This document shows positions 54,551 through 63,854 of a stretch of DNA of 64,000 nt, piece by piece (the first letter of the stretch is position 1; every line of letters begins with the position of its first letter). The notes under the pieces were generated by a model that saw only the letters and a program-made list of their open reading frames with translations, did not search any database and was not told where the DNA came from. The stretch is from positions 157,224-221,223 of the forward strand of contig JACPNZ010000041.1 of assembly GCA_016185245.1 (NCBI GenBank). Reading direction: 5' to 3'. Both the position numbers and the translations under genes were made by a program. Origin of the DNA: Hyphomicrobiales bacterium. Lineage in GTDB: Bacteria > Pseudomonadota > Alphaproteobacteria > Rhizobiales > Aestuariivirgaceae.

Positions 54551-54554
54551 CGTT

Positions 54555-54827
54555 TCAGGGCTTGGCCGATCCGAGCAAAGGTATGTCCTCGAAGCCGATC
54601 CAGCCGCGGGCGACGATGCCGTAGACCATGACGAAGACCACAACCGACAGAACGGTGGTGATCGCCGCCTTGCGCCACAGCATGGTCCTGACGGGGGCGC
54701 CGGCCTCGTGGCCCTCGCCCACCGTCTCACCCGCCTCATGGGCATTCCTCACCCCGAAGGGCAGCACCACGAACAGGCACAACCACCAGATAATGAAGAA
54801 GATGGCGATGGAACTTAACGTGCTCAT
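54555..54827 (-). CDS. DUF1467 family membrane protein
   Basis: A 90-residue protein with two hydrophobic helices (about 5-24, IAIFFIIWWLCLFVVLPFGV, and 57-75) separated by a polar loop rich in Gly and Glu. This is the DUF1467 pattern; the family's function is unknown. Its start overlaps the mce stop as ATGA, so it is coupled to the epimerase gene. The pair mce-DUF1467 next to proS is a standard alphaproteobacterial order. Confidence 0.85.
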   Translation of the reverse strand: MSTLSSIAIFFIIWWLCLFVVLPFGVRNAHEAGETVGEGHEAGAPVRTMLWRKAAITTVLSVVVFVMVYGIVARGWIGFEDIPLLGSAKP

Positions 54828-55228
54828 GCCTGTTCGAGCTCCACTAGGGTGCCGCAGAAGTCCTTGGGGTGCAAGAACAGCACCGGCTTGCCATGGGCGC
54901 CAATCTTCGGCGAGCCGTCACCCAGCACCCGGGCGCCGGCCCTGGTCAAGCGGTCGCGGGCGGCAAGGATATCGGCCACCTCATAACAGACATGATGGAT
55001 GCCGCCCGCCGGGTTCTTTTCCAGAAAGGACTTGATGGGCGAGGCCTCGCCGAGGGGCTCGAGCAGCTCGATCTTGGTGTTGGGCAGCTCGACGAAGACC
55101 ACGGTCACGCCATGCTCCGGCTCGGCCTGGGGCGCTGACACGGTGGCACCCAGCGTCGAACGATAGACCTCGGCCCCCTTGGCGAGATCAGGCACGGCGA
55201 TCGCCACGTGATTCAATCGTCCAAGCAT
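54824..55228 (-). CDS. mce: Methylmalonyl-CoA epimerase
   Basis: A 134-residue VOC-fold enzyme that interconverts the (2R) and (2S) forms of methylmalonyl-CoA in propionyl-CoA metabolism. LGRLNHVAIAVPDLAKG supplies the first metal-binding His, EHGVTVVFVELPNTKIELLE a Gln/Glu region, GGIHHVCYEVADI a second His and FCGTLVELEQA the last Glu. AGAGGAG stands seven bases before the ATG. Upstream, recO starts a separate operon block. Confidence 0.93.
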   Translation of the reverse strand: MLGRLNHVAIAVPDLAKGAEVYRSTLGATVSAPQAEPEHGVTVVFVELPNTKIELLEPLGEASPIKSFLEKNPAGGIHHVCYEVADILAARDRLTRAGARVLGDGSPKIGAHGKPVLFLHPKDFCGTLVELEQA

Positions 55229-55276
55229 TGCGATACTCCTCTGAGCCGCGCCTTGTAAGACTTGCGGCCGGCGATC

Positions 55277-55999
55277 TCAATGGGGCCTTTCGGCCAGAGT
55301 GCGGATCATGCGGTCGCGCGGCTCGGGACTGGCCAGCCCTCGGGGCTCGAACAGATGTCGGCCGAGGAAATGGCCGGTGAGGCGGAAGCCGGCGATGATG
55401 TCGGCATCGGTCGGCGCTGGCCCGCCGATGAGGAAGGCCGGCAATGGCAGGAGCTGGTCGCGGTAGGGCTCTCCCGCCGCGGAACTCACCGCCCGGCCAC
55501 TGCGCGGCGAGACAAAGACGAGATCGTCGCGGGCGCCGGTGGCAACGCAATTGGCAAGATCGAGGCCGAAGCCCAGTTCGTCGAGCAGGCCCATTTCCCA
55601 GCGCACCAGGAGCGGTGGCCAGGCCTCCTCCCGGTCAAGGGCCTCGAGTACCACCAGGGCCGCGTCAAAGAGCCGGCGATGGGGCTCGCGCTCGGCCAGG
55701 AGCTGGGAAAGCACGGTCAACGTCGAGAGGCCGGCAAGACGGAAAGGGTCTTCCATGATCGGACCGGCCCTGAGCGATGTGGCTTCGATCGCAAAGGTGC
55801 CGAGATGCTCCTCGAGTCTCGCCCGCCAGGTCACATCGACCTGATTTCCCGGCTGCAGCACCGGGCGGAGCCGCCGCGACCTGCCGCCGCGCACCAGGCC
55901 CAGCGAGCGGCCATGCTCGGCGGTGAGCGCCTCGACGATGGCCGAGGTTTCGCCGTGCCGGCGCACTGCGAGGATCACCGCCTGGTCGCGCCATTCCAT
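55277..55999 (-). CDS. recO: DNA repair protein RecO
   Basis: A 240-residue RecO, which helps RecA load onto SSB-coated DNA in gap repair. The N-terminal OB-fold region begins WRDQAVILAVRRHGETSAIV, and the C-terminal helical domain contains RWEMGLLDELGFGLDLANCV. The zinc-binding cysteines of some RecO proteins are largely missing here (one Cys, in LANCVATG). The ATG at 55999 overlaps the era stop (TGATG). Last gene of the rnc-era-recO run. Confidence 0.93.
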   Translation of the reverse strand: MEWRDQAVILAVRRHGETSAIVEALTAEHGRSLGLVRGGRSRRLRPVLQPGNQVDVTWRARLEEHLGTFAIEATSLRAGPIMEDPFRLAGLSTLTVLSQLLAEREPHRRLFDAALVVLEALDREEAWPPLLVRWEMGLLDELGFGLDLANCVATGARDDLVFVSPRSGRAVSSAAGEPYRDQLLPLPAFLIGGPAPTDADIIAGFRLTGHFLGRHLFEPRGLASPEPRDRMIRTLAERPH

Positions 56000-56904
56000 C
56001 AGCGGTCTCCGCCGCCGAGCCCCATCATGCGAAGCCTTTCGGGGTCCTCGGCCCAGTTGGCGCGCACCTTGACGAACAAGAACAGATGGACGCGGCGCTC
56101 GAACTGCTTTTCCATGTCGGCTCTCGCCTTCTGGCCGAGGAGCTTGATGGTGGCGCCGCCTTTGCCGAGCACGATCATCTTCTGACTATCGCGGGCCACA
56201 TAGATCACCTGATCGATTTTCACCGAGCCGTCCTTCCTCTCCTCCCAGCCCTCGGTTTCGACCGTCGACTCATAGGGGAGTTCGTCATGCAGCCGCTCGT
56301 AGAGTTTCTCGCGGGTAATCTCGGCCGCCATGAATCGGAGCTGCACATCAGCCACCTGGTCCTCGGGATAAAGGAACGGGCTCTCGGGCATGGCGGCGGC
56401 AAGGAACTTGCGAAGCTCCGCCAGTCCGGAGCCGGTCAGTGCACTCACCATGAAGGTGGCGGTGAAGGCAAAGGCGGCGTTGAACGCGGCGGCGACCTCC
56501 AGCAGGTGCTCGCGCTTGATGAGATCGATCTTGTTGATCACCAGAGCGGCCTCGATCTTCTGGCCCTTGAGGCCATCGAGGATGCGGGCCACATCCTCGT
56601 TGATGCCGGTCCGGCCGTCGACCAGCACGATCACCGCATCGGCCTCGGCTGCCCCGCCCCAGGCGCTGTCGACCATCGCCCGGTCGAGCTTGCGCTTGGG
56701 CACGAAGATGCCGGGCGTATCGACCAGCACAATCTGGGCGCGGCCCTCCATGACGATGGCCCGGAGCCTCGCCCTGGTCGTCTGCACCTTGTGGCTGACG
56801 ATCGCCACCTTGGTGCCGGCGAGTTGGTTCACCAGTGTCGACTTGCCGGCATTGGGAGCGCCGATGATGGCGCAGAAGCCGCAGCGGGACGGGGCCTCGC
56901 TCAT
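55999..56904 (-). CDS. era: GTPase Era
   Basis: A 301-residue GTPase that binds 16S rRNA near its 3' end during 30S assembly. G1 is GAPNAGKS, G3 DTPG (VLVDTPGIF) and G4 NKID (ALVINKIDL). The C-terminal KH domain holds VIYVARDSQKMIVLGKGGAT. The ATG at 56904 overlaps the rnc stop (ATGA), supporting this start over the longer frame to 57096. The C-terminus overlaps recO. Confidence 0.96.
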   Translation of the reverse strand: MSEAPSRCGFCAIIGAPNAGKSTLVNQLAGTKVAIVSHKVQTTRARLRAIVMEGRAQIVLVDTPGIFVPKRKLDRAMVDSAWGGAAEADAVIVLVDGRTGINEDVARILDGLKGQKIEAALVINKIDLIKREHLLEVAAAFNAAFAFTATFMVSALTGSGLAELRKFLAAAMPESPFLYPEDQVADVQLRFMAAEITREKLYERLHDELPYESTVETEGWEERKDGSVKIDQVIYVARDSQKMIVLGKGGATIKLLGQKARADMEKQFERRVHLFLFVKVRANWAEDPERLRMMGLGGGDR

Positions 56905-57593
56905 GCCCTGATGTTTTCTCGGCGCAAGAACTGGCGGGCGGCTTCCTGCTCGGCGATGCGCTTGTTGGGACCTTCGGCCCGCATTGGATCGTAACTCCCC
57001 ACCTTTACTTCGACGGAGAAGATCGGCGCGTGTTCCGGTCCCTCGCGGCCGACGACCCCATAGGCCGGTATCGGCAGCGACCGGGCCAGCGCCCATTCCT
57101 GCAAGTAGGTCTTGGCGTCCTTCAGGCTGGTGGCCGGCGAGGTGAGGAAAGGCTCCCAGTTGCGCAACACGAAACCGTGCGCCGCATCGATGCCGCCATC
57201 GAGATAGATGGCGGCGATCAGCGCCTCCACCACGTCGCCGAGGACCGTGGGATTGAGGTTCAGGCCTTTGCTCATCTCGTTACGGCCCATCACCAGATGA
57301 TCCTTGAGCGCCAGCGCCTTGCCCACCGCCGCACAAGTCTCTCCCTTGACCAGGATGCTGTGACGGGCCGACATGTGGCCCTCGCGCTGGCCGGGGTTGC
57401 GACGGAACAGGTACTCGGCGAGAACCAGGCCCAGCACCCGGTCGCCGAGGAATTCCAGGCGCTCATAGTCGGCCCGCTTGCGCTTACTGCTGGAATGGGT
57501 AAGGGCGTTGCGCAGCAGTTCGCGATCCTTGAACCTGTAGCCAAGGATGGTGGCTATTTCGTCGTAGCGGGCGGCGGTGAATCGGACCGGCAA
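56901..57593 (-). CDS. rnc: Ribonuclease III
   Basis: A 230-residue double-strand RNA endonuclease. The signature LEFLGDRVLGLVLAEYLFRR and the downstream acidic residues in GDVVEALIAAIYLDGG form the Mg2+ site; the C-terminal dsRBD has YGVVGREGPEHAPIFSVEVK and KRIAEQEAARQFLRR. I chose a TTG start at 57593, five bases after the lepB stop, as it gives the usual length; the only in-frame ATG (57671) lies inside lepB and adds 26 residues. No ATG or GTG is available nearer. Coupled to era by ATGA. Confidence 0.9.
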   Translation of the reverse strand: MPVRFTAARYDEIATILGYRFKDRELLRNALTHSSSKRKRADYERLEFLGDRVLGLVLAEYLFRRNPGQREGHMSARHSILVKGETCAAVGKALALKDHLVMGRNEMSKGLNLNPTVLGDVVEALIAAIYLDGGIDAAHGFVLRNWEPFLTSPATSLKDAKTYLQEWALARSLPIPAYGVVGREGPEHAPIFSVEVKVGSYDPMRAEGPNKRIAEQEAARQFLRRENIRA

Positions 57594-57597
57594 GGGC

Positions 57598-58473
57598 TTA
57601 CAGCAAATTGAAGAAGCGACCCCAGCGGATGGCGAAGGGCCAGCGCCAGACCTCCCACCAGGAGGCGTCATGGGAGATCGAGAAGAAGATCACGTCGGCG
57701 CGGCCGACGAAATTCTCGATCGGCACGTAGCCCACGTCGGGAAAGCGCGAATCCGCCGAATTGTCGCGGTTGTCGCCCATCATGAAGTAGTGGTCCGGAG
57801 GAACCAAGAATTCCTGGGTGTTGTCTTCGGAACTGTTGGCAACGGCGTCGAGCACCCGATATTTCACCCCGTTGGGCAGGGTTTCCACGTATTGCGGTAC
57901 AGGCTTGGGCGCTGGATCGAGCGAAACCTCGTCGGTCGCATCAAATCGATAGAGAGTCTGCACCTGGGGGGTCTGCTGGTCGACCATATAGTCACGGTAG
58001 GGAGTCTCGATATAGTCTTCGGTTCGCTCCTTCTTCACCGCCTCGCCGTTGATGAACAGCACGCCGTCCTTCATCTGGATACGGTCGCCGGGCAGGCCGA
58101 TTACCCGCTTGATATAGTCGATATCGGTGTCGGAGGGTTTCTTGAACACGGCGACGTCGCCGCGCTTGGGCGTATCGGCGAACACGACCCGTCCCGGAAA
58201 GTCAATCGGGCAGCACCGGAACCAAAAAGCGGTGAAATTGAACGAATACTTCCCATATCCGTAGGAAAGCTTTGAAACGAATATATAATCGCCGACATTC
58301 AGAGTCGGGTACATGGACCCGGAGGGAATGTTGAAGGGCTGGTACAGGAAGGTTCGAACAAAGAAGGCTATGAGCAGCGCCTGGATGATGACCTTGACGG
58401 TTTCCCACAAGCCTTCATCAGACTTCCTCCGAGAATCCTGGGCTGCCGCCATGGTCTTAACTTTCTTCTTCAT
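57598..58473 (-). CDS. lepB: Signal peptidase I
   Basis: A 291-residue membrane protease removing signal peptides from exported proteins. One hydrophobic helix (about 25-45, VKVIIQALLIAFFVRTFLY) leads to the catalytic Ser53 in SGSMYPTL. The general-base Lys is in DYIKRVIGLPGDRI. The C-terminal block MMGDNRDNSADSRF is diagnostic. The start MKKKVKTMAAAQ is plausible; an internal ATG seven codons on also exists. It sits in the acpS-lepB-rnc order. Confidence 0.96.
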   Translation of the reverse strand: MKKKVKTMAAAQDSRRKSDEGLWETVKVIIQALLIAFFVRTFLYQPFNIPSGSMYPTLNVGDYIFVSKLSYGYGKYSFNFTAFWFRCCPIDFPGRVVFADTPKRGDVAVFKKPSDTDIDYIKRVIGLPGDRIQMKDGVLFINGEAVKKERTEDYIETPYRDYMVDQQTPQVQTLYRFDATDEVSLDPAPKPVPQYVETLPNGVKYRVLDAVANSSEDNTQEFLVPPDHYFMMGDNRDNSADSRFPDVGYVPIENFVGRADVIFFSISHDASWWEVWRWPFAIRWGRFFNLL

Positions 58474-58596
58474 CGCGGCCGGAAACCCCGCTTATCGGGC
58501 TCTGCCATCCATCGAATTTGCCCTATAGACCCGGCCTCTTTGGGTTGCAACGCAGGTCCTCGCAAGCTTGCCGACTGTTGCAAGAGTATCACACCT

Positions 58597-58998
58597 CTAA
58601 GCCAGCGGCAGAGCCTCGATCATCACAATGGCCTGGGCCCAGGGGTAATCATCGGTGATGGTCAAGTGGATGCGGGCCCGGTGGCCTGGCGGCGTCATGC
58701 GGGCCAGCTGGGCGGCCGCTCCTCCGGTCAGCACCATGGTGGGCCGGCCCGAAGGCTCGTTCACCACCCCCATGTCCTTCCAGAACACCCCGCGCCGGAA
58801 CCCGGTGCCGAGCGCCTTGGAACAGGCCTCCTTGGCGGCGAAGCGCTTGGCGTAGGAGGCGGCCCGCTCGGCCCGGCGCTCCGACTTGGCCGTCTCGACC
58901 TCGGTGAAGATGCGGGCAATGAAACGCGTTCCGAAGGTCTCGAGCGTGTGCTCGATGCGGCGGATGTCGATGATATCGTTGCCCAGTCCGATGATCAT
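58597..58998 (-). CDS. acpS: Holo-[acyl-carrier-protein] synthase
   Basis: A 133-residue enzyme that transfers 4'-phosphopantetheine from CoA to apo-ACP. The N-terminal [15 protein letters not shown] carries the Mg2+-binding Asp, and [18 protein letters not shown] carries the Glu and Lys of the active site. The ATG at 58998 overlaps the pyrE stop (ATGA), so this start is preferred over the frame to 59478, which is a shadow of pyrE. Essential for fatty acid synthesis. Confidence 0.95.
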   Translation of the reverse strand: MIIGLGNDIIDIRRIEHTLETFGTRFIARIFTEVETAKSERRAERAASYAKRFAAKEACSKALGTGFRRGVFWKDMGVVNEPSGRPTMVLTGGAAAQLARMTPPGHRARIHLTITDDYPWAQAIVMIEALPLA

Positions 58999-59582
58999 TT
59001 GAGCCCCCGGCTGCCGGGCTTGATCGCCGGGATGGCGGCAAGATCGGCGGGCAGCGCATCGGCCGGATAGGCTGGGATGTCGAGGCGGGCGAGCGAGGCG
59101 AGCGGCACGCCGAGGTTGGCCTTGCCGCCGGAGCGGTCGATCAGACAGGCGGCGGCAACCGTCACGCCCCCCTCCTCGCCGATGCCGGCGATGCATTCGC
59201 GCGACGAGAGCCCGGTGGTTACGATATCCTCGACCATGACGACGCGGGCGCCTCTCGCGATGGCGAAGCCGCGGCGCAGCGCCAGCTTGCCGTCGACGCG
59301 CTCGAAGAAGATCGCGGGCACACCGAGCTGGCGGCCCATTTCGTAGCCGACGATGACGCCCCCCATGGCGGGCGATGCCACCAGGTCGATGGGCCCGGCG
59401 TAGATCGCCCGCAGCTTGTGGGCGAGATCGGCGCACAGGCGTTCGGCCCGGCTCGCATCCATCAGCACCCGGGCGCATTGCAGGTAGTGCTTCGAACGCA
59501 ATCCCGAGGACAGGATAAAATGGCCTTCGAGGAGCGCTCCGGCGGCGCGGAATTCGTCCAGTACCTGGTCATGCGTCAGCAT
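58995..59582 (-). CDS. pyrE: Orotate phosphoribosyltransferase
   Basis: A 195-residue enzyme that joins orotate and PRPP to form OMP in pyrimidine synthesis. [18 protein letters not shown] starts the conserved part, [20 protein letters not shown] is the flexible-loop region, and [18 protein letters not shown] is the PRPP-binding motif. It starts three bases after the rel stop and overlaps acpS. Confidence 0.96.
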   Translation of the reverse strand: MLTHDQVLDEFRAAGALLEGHFILSSGLRSKHYLQCARVLMDASRAERLCADLAHKLRAIYAGPIDLVASPAMGGVIVGYEMGRQLGVPAIFFERVDGKLALRRGFAIARGARVVMVEDIVTTGLSSRECIAGIGEEGGVTVAAACLIDRSGGKANLGVPLASLARLDIPAYPADALPADLAAIPAIKPGSRGLK

Positions 59583-59585
59583 CGC

Positions 59586-61760
59586 CTACCCCGTCTTGCG
59601 CTGGACCGAGCTCACCGCGTTCTTGGTCCTGAGCCCCATCATGATGTCGTTCAGGTGCTTCAGATCGCGGACCTCGACGGTGATGTCGAGATCGAAGAAG
59701 TCACGGGCTCCCTCGCGCGCCACCATCTGCAGAGCGTCGATATTGCCGCCCAGATCGCCGATCACCTGGGTCACCTGGGCGAGCGAGCCGATCTCGTTCA
59801 TGATGGTGACGGCAATGCGCGCCGGAAACATCTTTTCCGCCGCCTGGCTGTCCCAGGCGAGATCGACCCAGCGTTCCGGCTGGTTGTCGAACTGCTCGAG
59901 GGCTCTGGCAAAGATCGGATAGATGGTGATGCCTTCGCCTGGCGTGATGATACCGACGATGCGCTCGCCCGGGACGGCACCGGTTTCGGGCGCGATCCTG
60001 AGTGCGGCGGAGCGGCTGACGCCGCGCACCGGGATCGACAACTCGTCGGCCGCATCGCCCTTCTTGGCGGAAATCTTGCGGCGCGGCTCGCGGGCCTTGC
60101 CCTCCTCGACGGCGATCCCCATGGCGCGCAGCACGTCGTGGCCGGAAAGCTCGCCGCGGCCGACCGCCACCAGCGAATCCTCGAGGTTCTTGTGGCCGAG
60201 ACGGGGCAGTGCCGCCGCCACCTCCTTGTCGAGGAACTTGCGCTCGTGCTTGGCCAGGAGCTTCTCGACGATCTCGCGGCCGAGGCCGGAGAACTGCCGG
60301 CGCACGGCTACCCGGGTGGCCCGCCTGATGGCGGCGCGGGCCTTGCCGGTGACCGCGAGACCCTCCCAGGCGGCCGGCGGCACCTGGGCCTCGGAACGGA
60401 TGATCTCGACCTCGTCGCCGTTTTGCAACTCGGTCACCAGGGGCGCATGGCGGCCATTGATCTTGCAGCCAACACAGCTGTCGCCCACCGAGGTGTGGAC
60501 CGCATAGGCGAAATCGATCGGTGTGGCGCCGCGCGGCAGGGCAATGAGCTGGCCCTTGGGGGTGAAGCAGAACACTTGATCGTGGAACAGTTCGAGCTTG
60601 GTGTGTTCGAGGAATTCCTTGGGGCTTTCGCCCTCCTGCAGCATTTCGACCAGATGTCGGAGCCAGCGGTAGGCGTTCGATTCGGCGGCCGGTTGGCGGA
60701 AGCCGTCGAGCCCCTCCTTGGCATCGGGGGCGTCCTTGTAGAGGGCGTGGGCGGCAACGCCCCGTTCGGCAATCTCATGCATCAGCCGGGTCCGGATCTG
60801 CATTTCGACCCGCATGTGGTGGGGGCCGATGACGGTGGTGTGGAGTGAGCGGTAGTCGTTCTGCTTGGGCGTCGAGATATAGTCCTTGAAGCGCCCCGGC
60901 ACCGCCCGCCAAGTGCGGTGCACGATGCCGAGCGAGCGATAGCACTGGTCAACGGTGCCGACGATCACCCGGAAGCCGAAAATGTCGGAGAGCTGGCCGA
61001 GCGACAGGAGCTTCCTTTCCATCTTGCGCCAGATCGAGAACGGCCTTTTCTCCCGGCCACAGACTTCGGCTTGAATGCCGTTCTCGCCGAGCTTGGCGAC
61101 CAGAGCCTGCTCGATCTCGCGCAGGATGTCGCCGCTCTCGGCATGTAGCTTCTCGAGGCGCTCGGTGATGATGCGGTTGGCTTCCGGATTGAGCACCCGG
61201 AAGGCGATGTCCTCTAACTCGTCGCGCACCGTTTGCATGCCCATGCGGCCGGCGAGAGGCGCATAAATTTCCATGGTCTCCTGGGCGATGCGGGCGCGTT
61301 TTTCCGGCTTCACATGGTGCAGCGTGCGCATGTTGTGCAGCCGGTCGGCAAGCTTGACCAGGAGGACGCGCACGTCCTTCGACATGGCAAGCAGGAGCTT
61401 GCGCAGGTTCTCGGCCTGGGTTGCTTCCTTGGTGACGAGATCGAGTTTGGCGATCTTGGTCAGACCGTCGACCAGGGCGGCGATCTCCTTGCCGAACTTC
61501 TCTTCGATCTCGGCCGAGGTCGCCTCGGTGTCCTCGACGGTGTCGTGCAGCAGGGCGGCGGCGATCGTCGCATCGTCGAGCTTCATCTCGGTCAGGATGG
61601 CGGCGACTTCCAGGGGGTGGTTGAAATAGGCCTCGCCGCTCGCTCGTTTCTGGTTGCCATGGGCCTTCATGGCGTAGACATAGGCGCGATTGAGGAGATC
61701 CTCGTTCGCGTCAGGGTCATATTTGGTGACCCGCTCGACCAGCTCGTATTGCCGCATCAT
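59586..61760 (-). CDS. rel: Bifunctional (p)ppGpp synthetase/hydrolase
   Basis: A 724-residue Rel/SpoT-type enzyme controlling the stringent response. The HD hydrolase has FNHPLEVAAILTEMKLDDA and ALLHDTVEDTEATSAEIE; the synthetase domain has YRSLHTTVIGPHHMRVEMQI and the region GFRVIVGTVDQCYRSLGI. TGS (about 388-450) and ACT (C-terminal 80 residues) follow. All four domains are present, so it can probably both make and degrade the alarmone, as the single Rsh enzyme of many alphaproteobacteria does. An intrinsic terminator lies only 17 bases upstream of the start codon. Confidence 0.96.
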   Translation of the reverse strand: MMRQYELVERVTKYDPDANEDLLNRAYVYAMKAHGNQKRASGEAYFNHPLEVAAILTEMKLDDATIAAALLHDTVEDTEATSAEIEEKFGKEIAALVDGLTKIAKLDLVTKEATQAENLRKLLLAMSKDVRVLLVKLADRLHNMRTLHHVKPEKRARIAQETMEIYAPLAGRMGMQTVRDELEDIAFRVLNPEANRIITERLEKLHAESGDILREIEQALVAKLGENGIQAEVCGREKRPFSIWRKMERKLLSLGQLSDIFGFRVIVGTVDQCYRSLGIVHRTWRAVPGRFKDYISTPKQNDYRSLHTTVIGPHHMRVEMQIRTRLMHEIAERGVAAHALYKDAPDAKEGLDGFRQPAAESNAYRWLRHLVEMLQEGESPKEFLEHTKLELFHDQVFCFTPKGQLIALPRGATPIDFAYAVHTSVGDSCVGCKINGRHAPLVTELQNGDEVEIIRSEAQVPPAAWEGLAVTGKARAAIRRATRVAVRRQFSGLGREIVEKLLAKHERKFLDKEVAAALPRLGHKNLEDSLVAVGRGELSGHDVLRAMGIAVEEGKAREPRRKISAKKGDAADELSIPVRGVSRSAALRIAPETGAVPGERIVGIITPGEGITIYPIFARALEQFDNQPERWVDLAWDSQAAEKMFPARIAVTIMNEIGSLAQVTQVIGDLGGNIDALQMVAREGARDFFDLDITVEVRDLKHLNDIMMGLRTKNAVSSVQRKTG

Positions 61761-61776
61761 CGGGCCAGCTTACGAC

Positions 61777-61806
61777 AAAAAGGGCCGGACGCTACAGGTC
61801 CGGCCC
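61777..61806 (-). terminator. Rho-independent terminator between rpoZ and rel
   Basis: Read on the minus strand, GGGCCGGAC and GTCCGGCCC (61806-61782) form a perfect 9-bp stem over a seven-base loop, followed by TTTTT (61781-61777). It is 25 bases after the rpoZ stop (61831) and ends 17 bases before the rel start (61760). It may close rpoZ, or act as an attenuator that limits read-through into rel. Confidence 0.9.
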
Positions 61807-61830
61807 AAAATTCCTGAACCGGTATTGGGG

Positions 61831-62241
61831 TCAGTAGCCGTTGCGCTGACTACCGGGGCTTTCGGCCGGCGGCATGCCCTCGAGGCCGCGCAGCAGTTCC
61901 TCCTCGGTCATCCGCTCCATGTCGGGCTGTTCCTCGCCTGGCTGGTCGTTGACCATAATCATATCGCCCGACTGCTGGATCAGCGGCACTTCGGTGGGCT
62001 CCGGCTCGTCGACCTCGACATGCTTCTGCATGGTGTGGATGTATTCTTCGCGGAGGTCGTCGGAGACGATGGTTTCCTCGGCGATCTCGCGCAGCGCCAC
62101 GACCGGGTTCTTGTCGTTGTCGCGCTCGACCGTGATCGGCGCGCCCTGGGACACGGTGCGGGCCCGGTGGGCGGCCAGGAGAACCAGTTCGAAGCGGTTC
62201 GGCAGTTTGTCGATGCAGTCTTCAACGGTGACGCGCGCCAT
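61831..62241 (-). CDS. rpoZ: RNA polymerase omega subunit
   Basis: A 136-residue omega subunit. [20 protein letters not shown] and [13 protein letters not shown] are the diagnostic N-terminal blocks. Omega helps assemble RNA polymerase and forms one ppGpp site in E. coli. The protein carries an acidic C-terminal extension beyond the E. coli length (91). It is followed by a strong terminator and then rel, a common pairing. Confidence 0.95.
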   Translation of the reverse strand: MARVTVEDCIDKLPNRFELVLLAAHRARTVSQGAPITVERDNDKNPVVALREIAEETIVSDDLREEYIHTMQKHVEVDEPEPTEVPLIQQSGDMIMVNDQPGEEQPDMERMTEEELLRGLEGMPPAESPGSQRNGY

Positions 62242-62319
62242 GGGCTCGTCTGCTCCTTCAAAAATGACGTGATTGCCGGGGCTTCTAGGCGGAAATCAAG
62301 GCAATTGCAAGGGCGTGTT

Positions 62320-63705
62320 TCAGTGCGCCAGCCAGAGCGTCGCCAGTCCCAGGAAGGCGAAGAAGCCGACGACATCGGTCACCGTGGTCACAAAGGCCCC
62401 CGAGGCCACCGCCGGATCGATACCGAAATAGTCGATGAGGATGGGGATCAGGATACCGCCCAAGGCCCCGGCGACCAGGTTGATCACCATGGCGGCGCCG
62501 ATGATCACACCCAGGGGTGCCGTTCCGAACCACCACCAGGCAAAGGTACCGATGATTGCCGCGAAGATCAGGCCGTTAACCAGGCCGACGGCCACTTCGC
62601 GGGCGGTCACCCGTATGGCATTGGCCGGCCCCAGGTTGCGGGTGGCAAGGGCCCTGACCACCACCGTCATGGTCTGGGTGGCGGCGTTGCCCCCCTGCGA
62701 GGCGACGATCGGCATGAGAATGGCGAGCGCCACCATCTTCTGGATCGTTGCATCGAACAGCGAGATCACCCACGAAGCGAGCACGGCGGTGGCGAGGTTG
62801 ATGAGCAGCCAGGTGAAGCGCGAGCGGGTGGTCACCGCGACACTGTCGGTGATCGATTGCTGGGCGGCGACACCGCCCAGATGCAGGATGTCTTCCTCGG
62901 CCTCCTCCTTGATGACGTCGACGATATCGTCGACCATCAAGGCGCCGACCAGCCTTCCCGCCTCGTCGGTGACCGCCGCCGACACAAGGTTGTACTGTTC
63001 GAACTTGTAGGCCACTTCCTCCTGCTCGTCGGTCACCCGGAAGACCGTCTGCTCCTCGCTCATGATAGCTTCGATCTGGCGCTCGCCGGGGCTGCGCAAT
63101 AGGCGGCTCAAGGGCACCGCACCCACCAGATGGAAGCCCGGATCGACCACATAGATTTCGACGAAATCATCCGGCAGGCCCTTCTCGCTGCGCAGGTGAT
63201 CGACCGTCTGGCCGGCGGTCCAGAAAGCGGGAACCGCCACGAACTCGGTCTGCATCAGGCGGCCGGCGGTTGCTTCCGGATAGTCGAGGGCGCGGGTGAG
63301 TGCCGCCCGGTCCTCCTTGGAGACCTTGGCGAGGATGTCGTCGCGTTCGGATGCTTCCAGGTCCTCGATCAGATAGAGGGCGTCGTCGGTGTCGAGCTTC
63401 TTGATCGCCGAGGCGATGACCTCGTTGGGCAAGGCCTCCATCAGCTCGTCGCGCACCGTCTCGTCGAGTTCGGCCAGCGCCTCGACGTCGAAGGCCCGCC
63501 CCAGGGCGGCGATCAGAGCCACCCGGTCGGCCTGATCGAGGCTTTCGATCAGGTCGGCGAGGTCGGCGGCGTGCAGGTCGCGGGTCAACGCCCGGGCTGG
63601 CTTGCGGTCGGCCGCCCGGAGCGCTGCCGTCACCTTGTCGATGAAGGCCCCATCGATGGCGCCCCACTCGTCGCGGATGCCGGCGTGGCTGGCGGCTTCG
63701 GCCAT
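62320..63705 (-). CDS. mgtE: Magnesium transporter MgtE
   Basis: A 461-residue Mg2+ channel. The cytoplasmic N-domain (about 20-140) contains repeated helical elements (DLADLIESLDQADRVALIAA). A pair of CBS domains follows (about 145-270, VDPGFHLVGAVPLSRLLRSP and LVGALMVDDIVDVIKEEAEE). The membrane part has five helices (about 300-460), with PIVASQGGNAATQTMTVVVR in the pore-forming region. GGAGGAG lies ten bases before the ATG. The N- and CBS domains sense cytoplasmic Mg2+. Confidence 0.93.
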   Translation of the reverse strand: MAEAASHAGIRDEWGAIDGAFIDKVTAALRAADRKPARALTRDLHAADLADLIESLDQADRVALIAALGRAFDVEALAELDETVRDELMEALPNEVIASAIKKLDTDDALYLIEDLEASERDDILAKVSKEDRAALTRALDYPEATAGRLMQTEFVAVPAFWTAGQTVDHLRSEKGLPDDFVEIYVVDPGFHLVGAVPLSRLLRSPGERQIEAIMSEEQTVFRVTDEQEEVAYKFEQYNLVSAAVTDEAGRLVGALMVDDIVDVIKEEAEEDILHLGGVAAQQSITDSVAVTTRSRFTWLLINLATAVLASWVISLFDATIQKMVALAILMPIVASQGGNAATQTMTVVVRALATRNLGPANAIRVTAREVAVGLVNGLIFAAIIGTFAWWWFGTAPLGVIIGAAMVINLVAGALGGILIPILIDYFGIDPAVASGAFVTTVTDVVGFFAFLGLATLWLAH

Positions 63706-63854
63706 GGAACTAACACTCCTCCCCGCTTCTCAAGAGGATTTTGCCGACCTGCGCAAGTCATTCGGCGGCAGGGGCCGGCGCGCGGCGGTTGTTTGGATTG
63801 ACTTGATTTTCCGGCGCTGGCCTGACAGGCTGGCGGTGCCGAAAACCCATTTTC

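Larger units (their letters stand above)
54222..54554. other. 333-base gap between proS and DUF1467, with a candidate small RNA
   Basis: No protein gene is recognised. On the plus strand are a possible promoter (54351-54378) and a terminator (54525-54550); between them are three palindromes. Both neighbours run on the minus strand, so a plus-strand unit would be independent. Minus-strand proS promoter elements should also lie here, but none is convincing. Confidence 0.5.
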
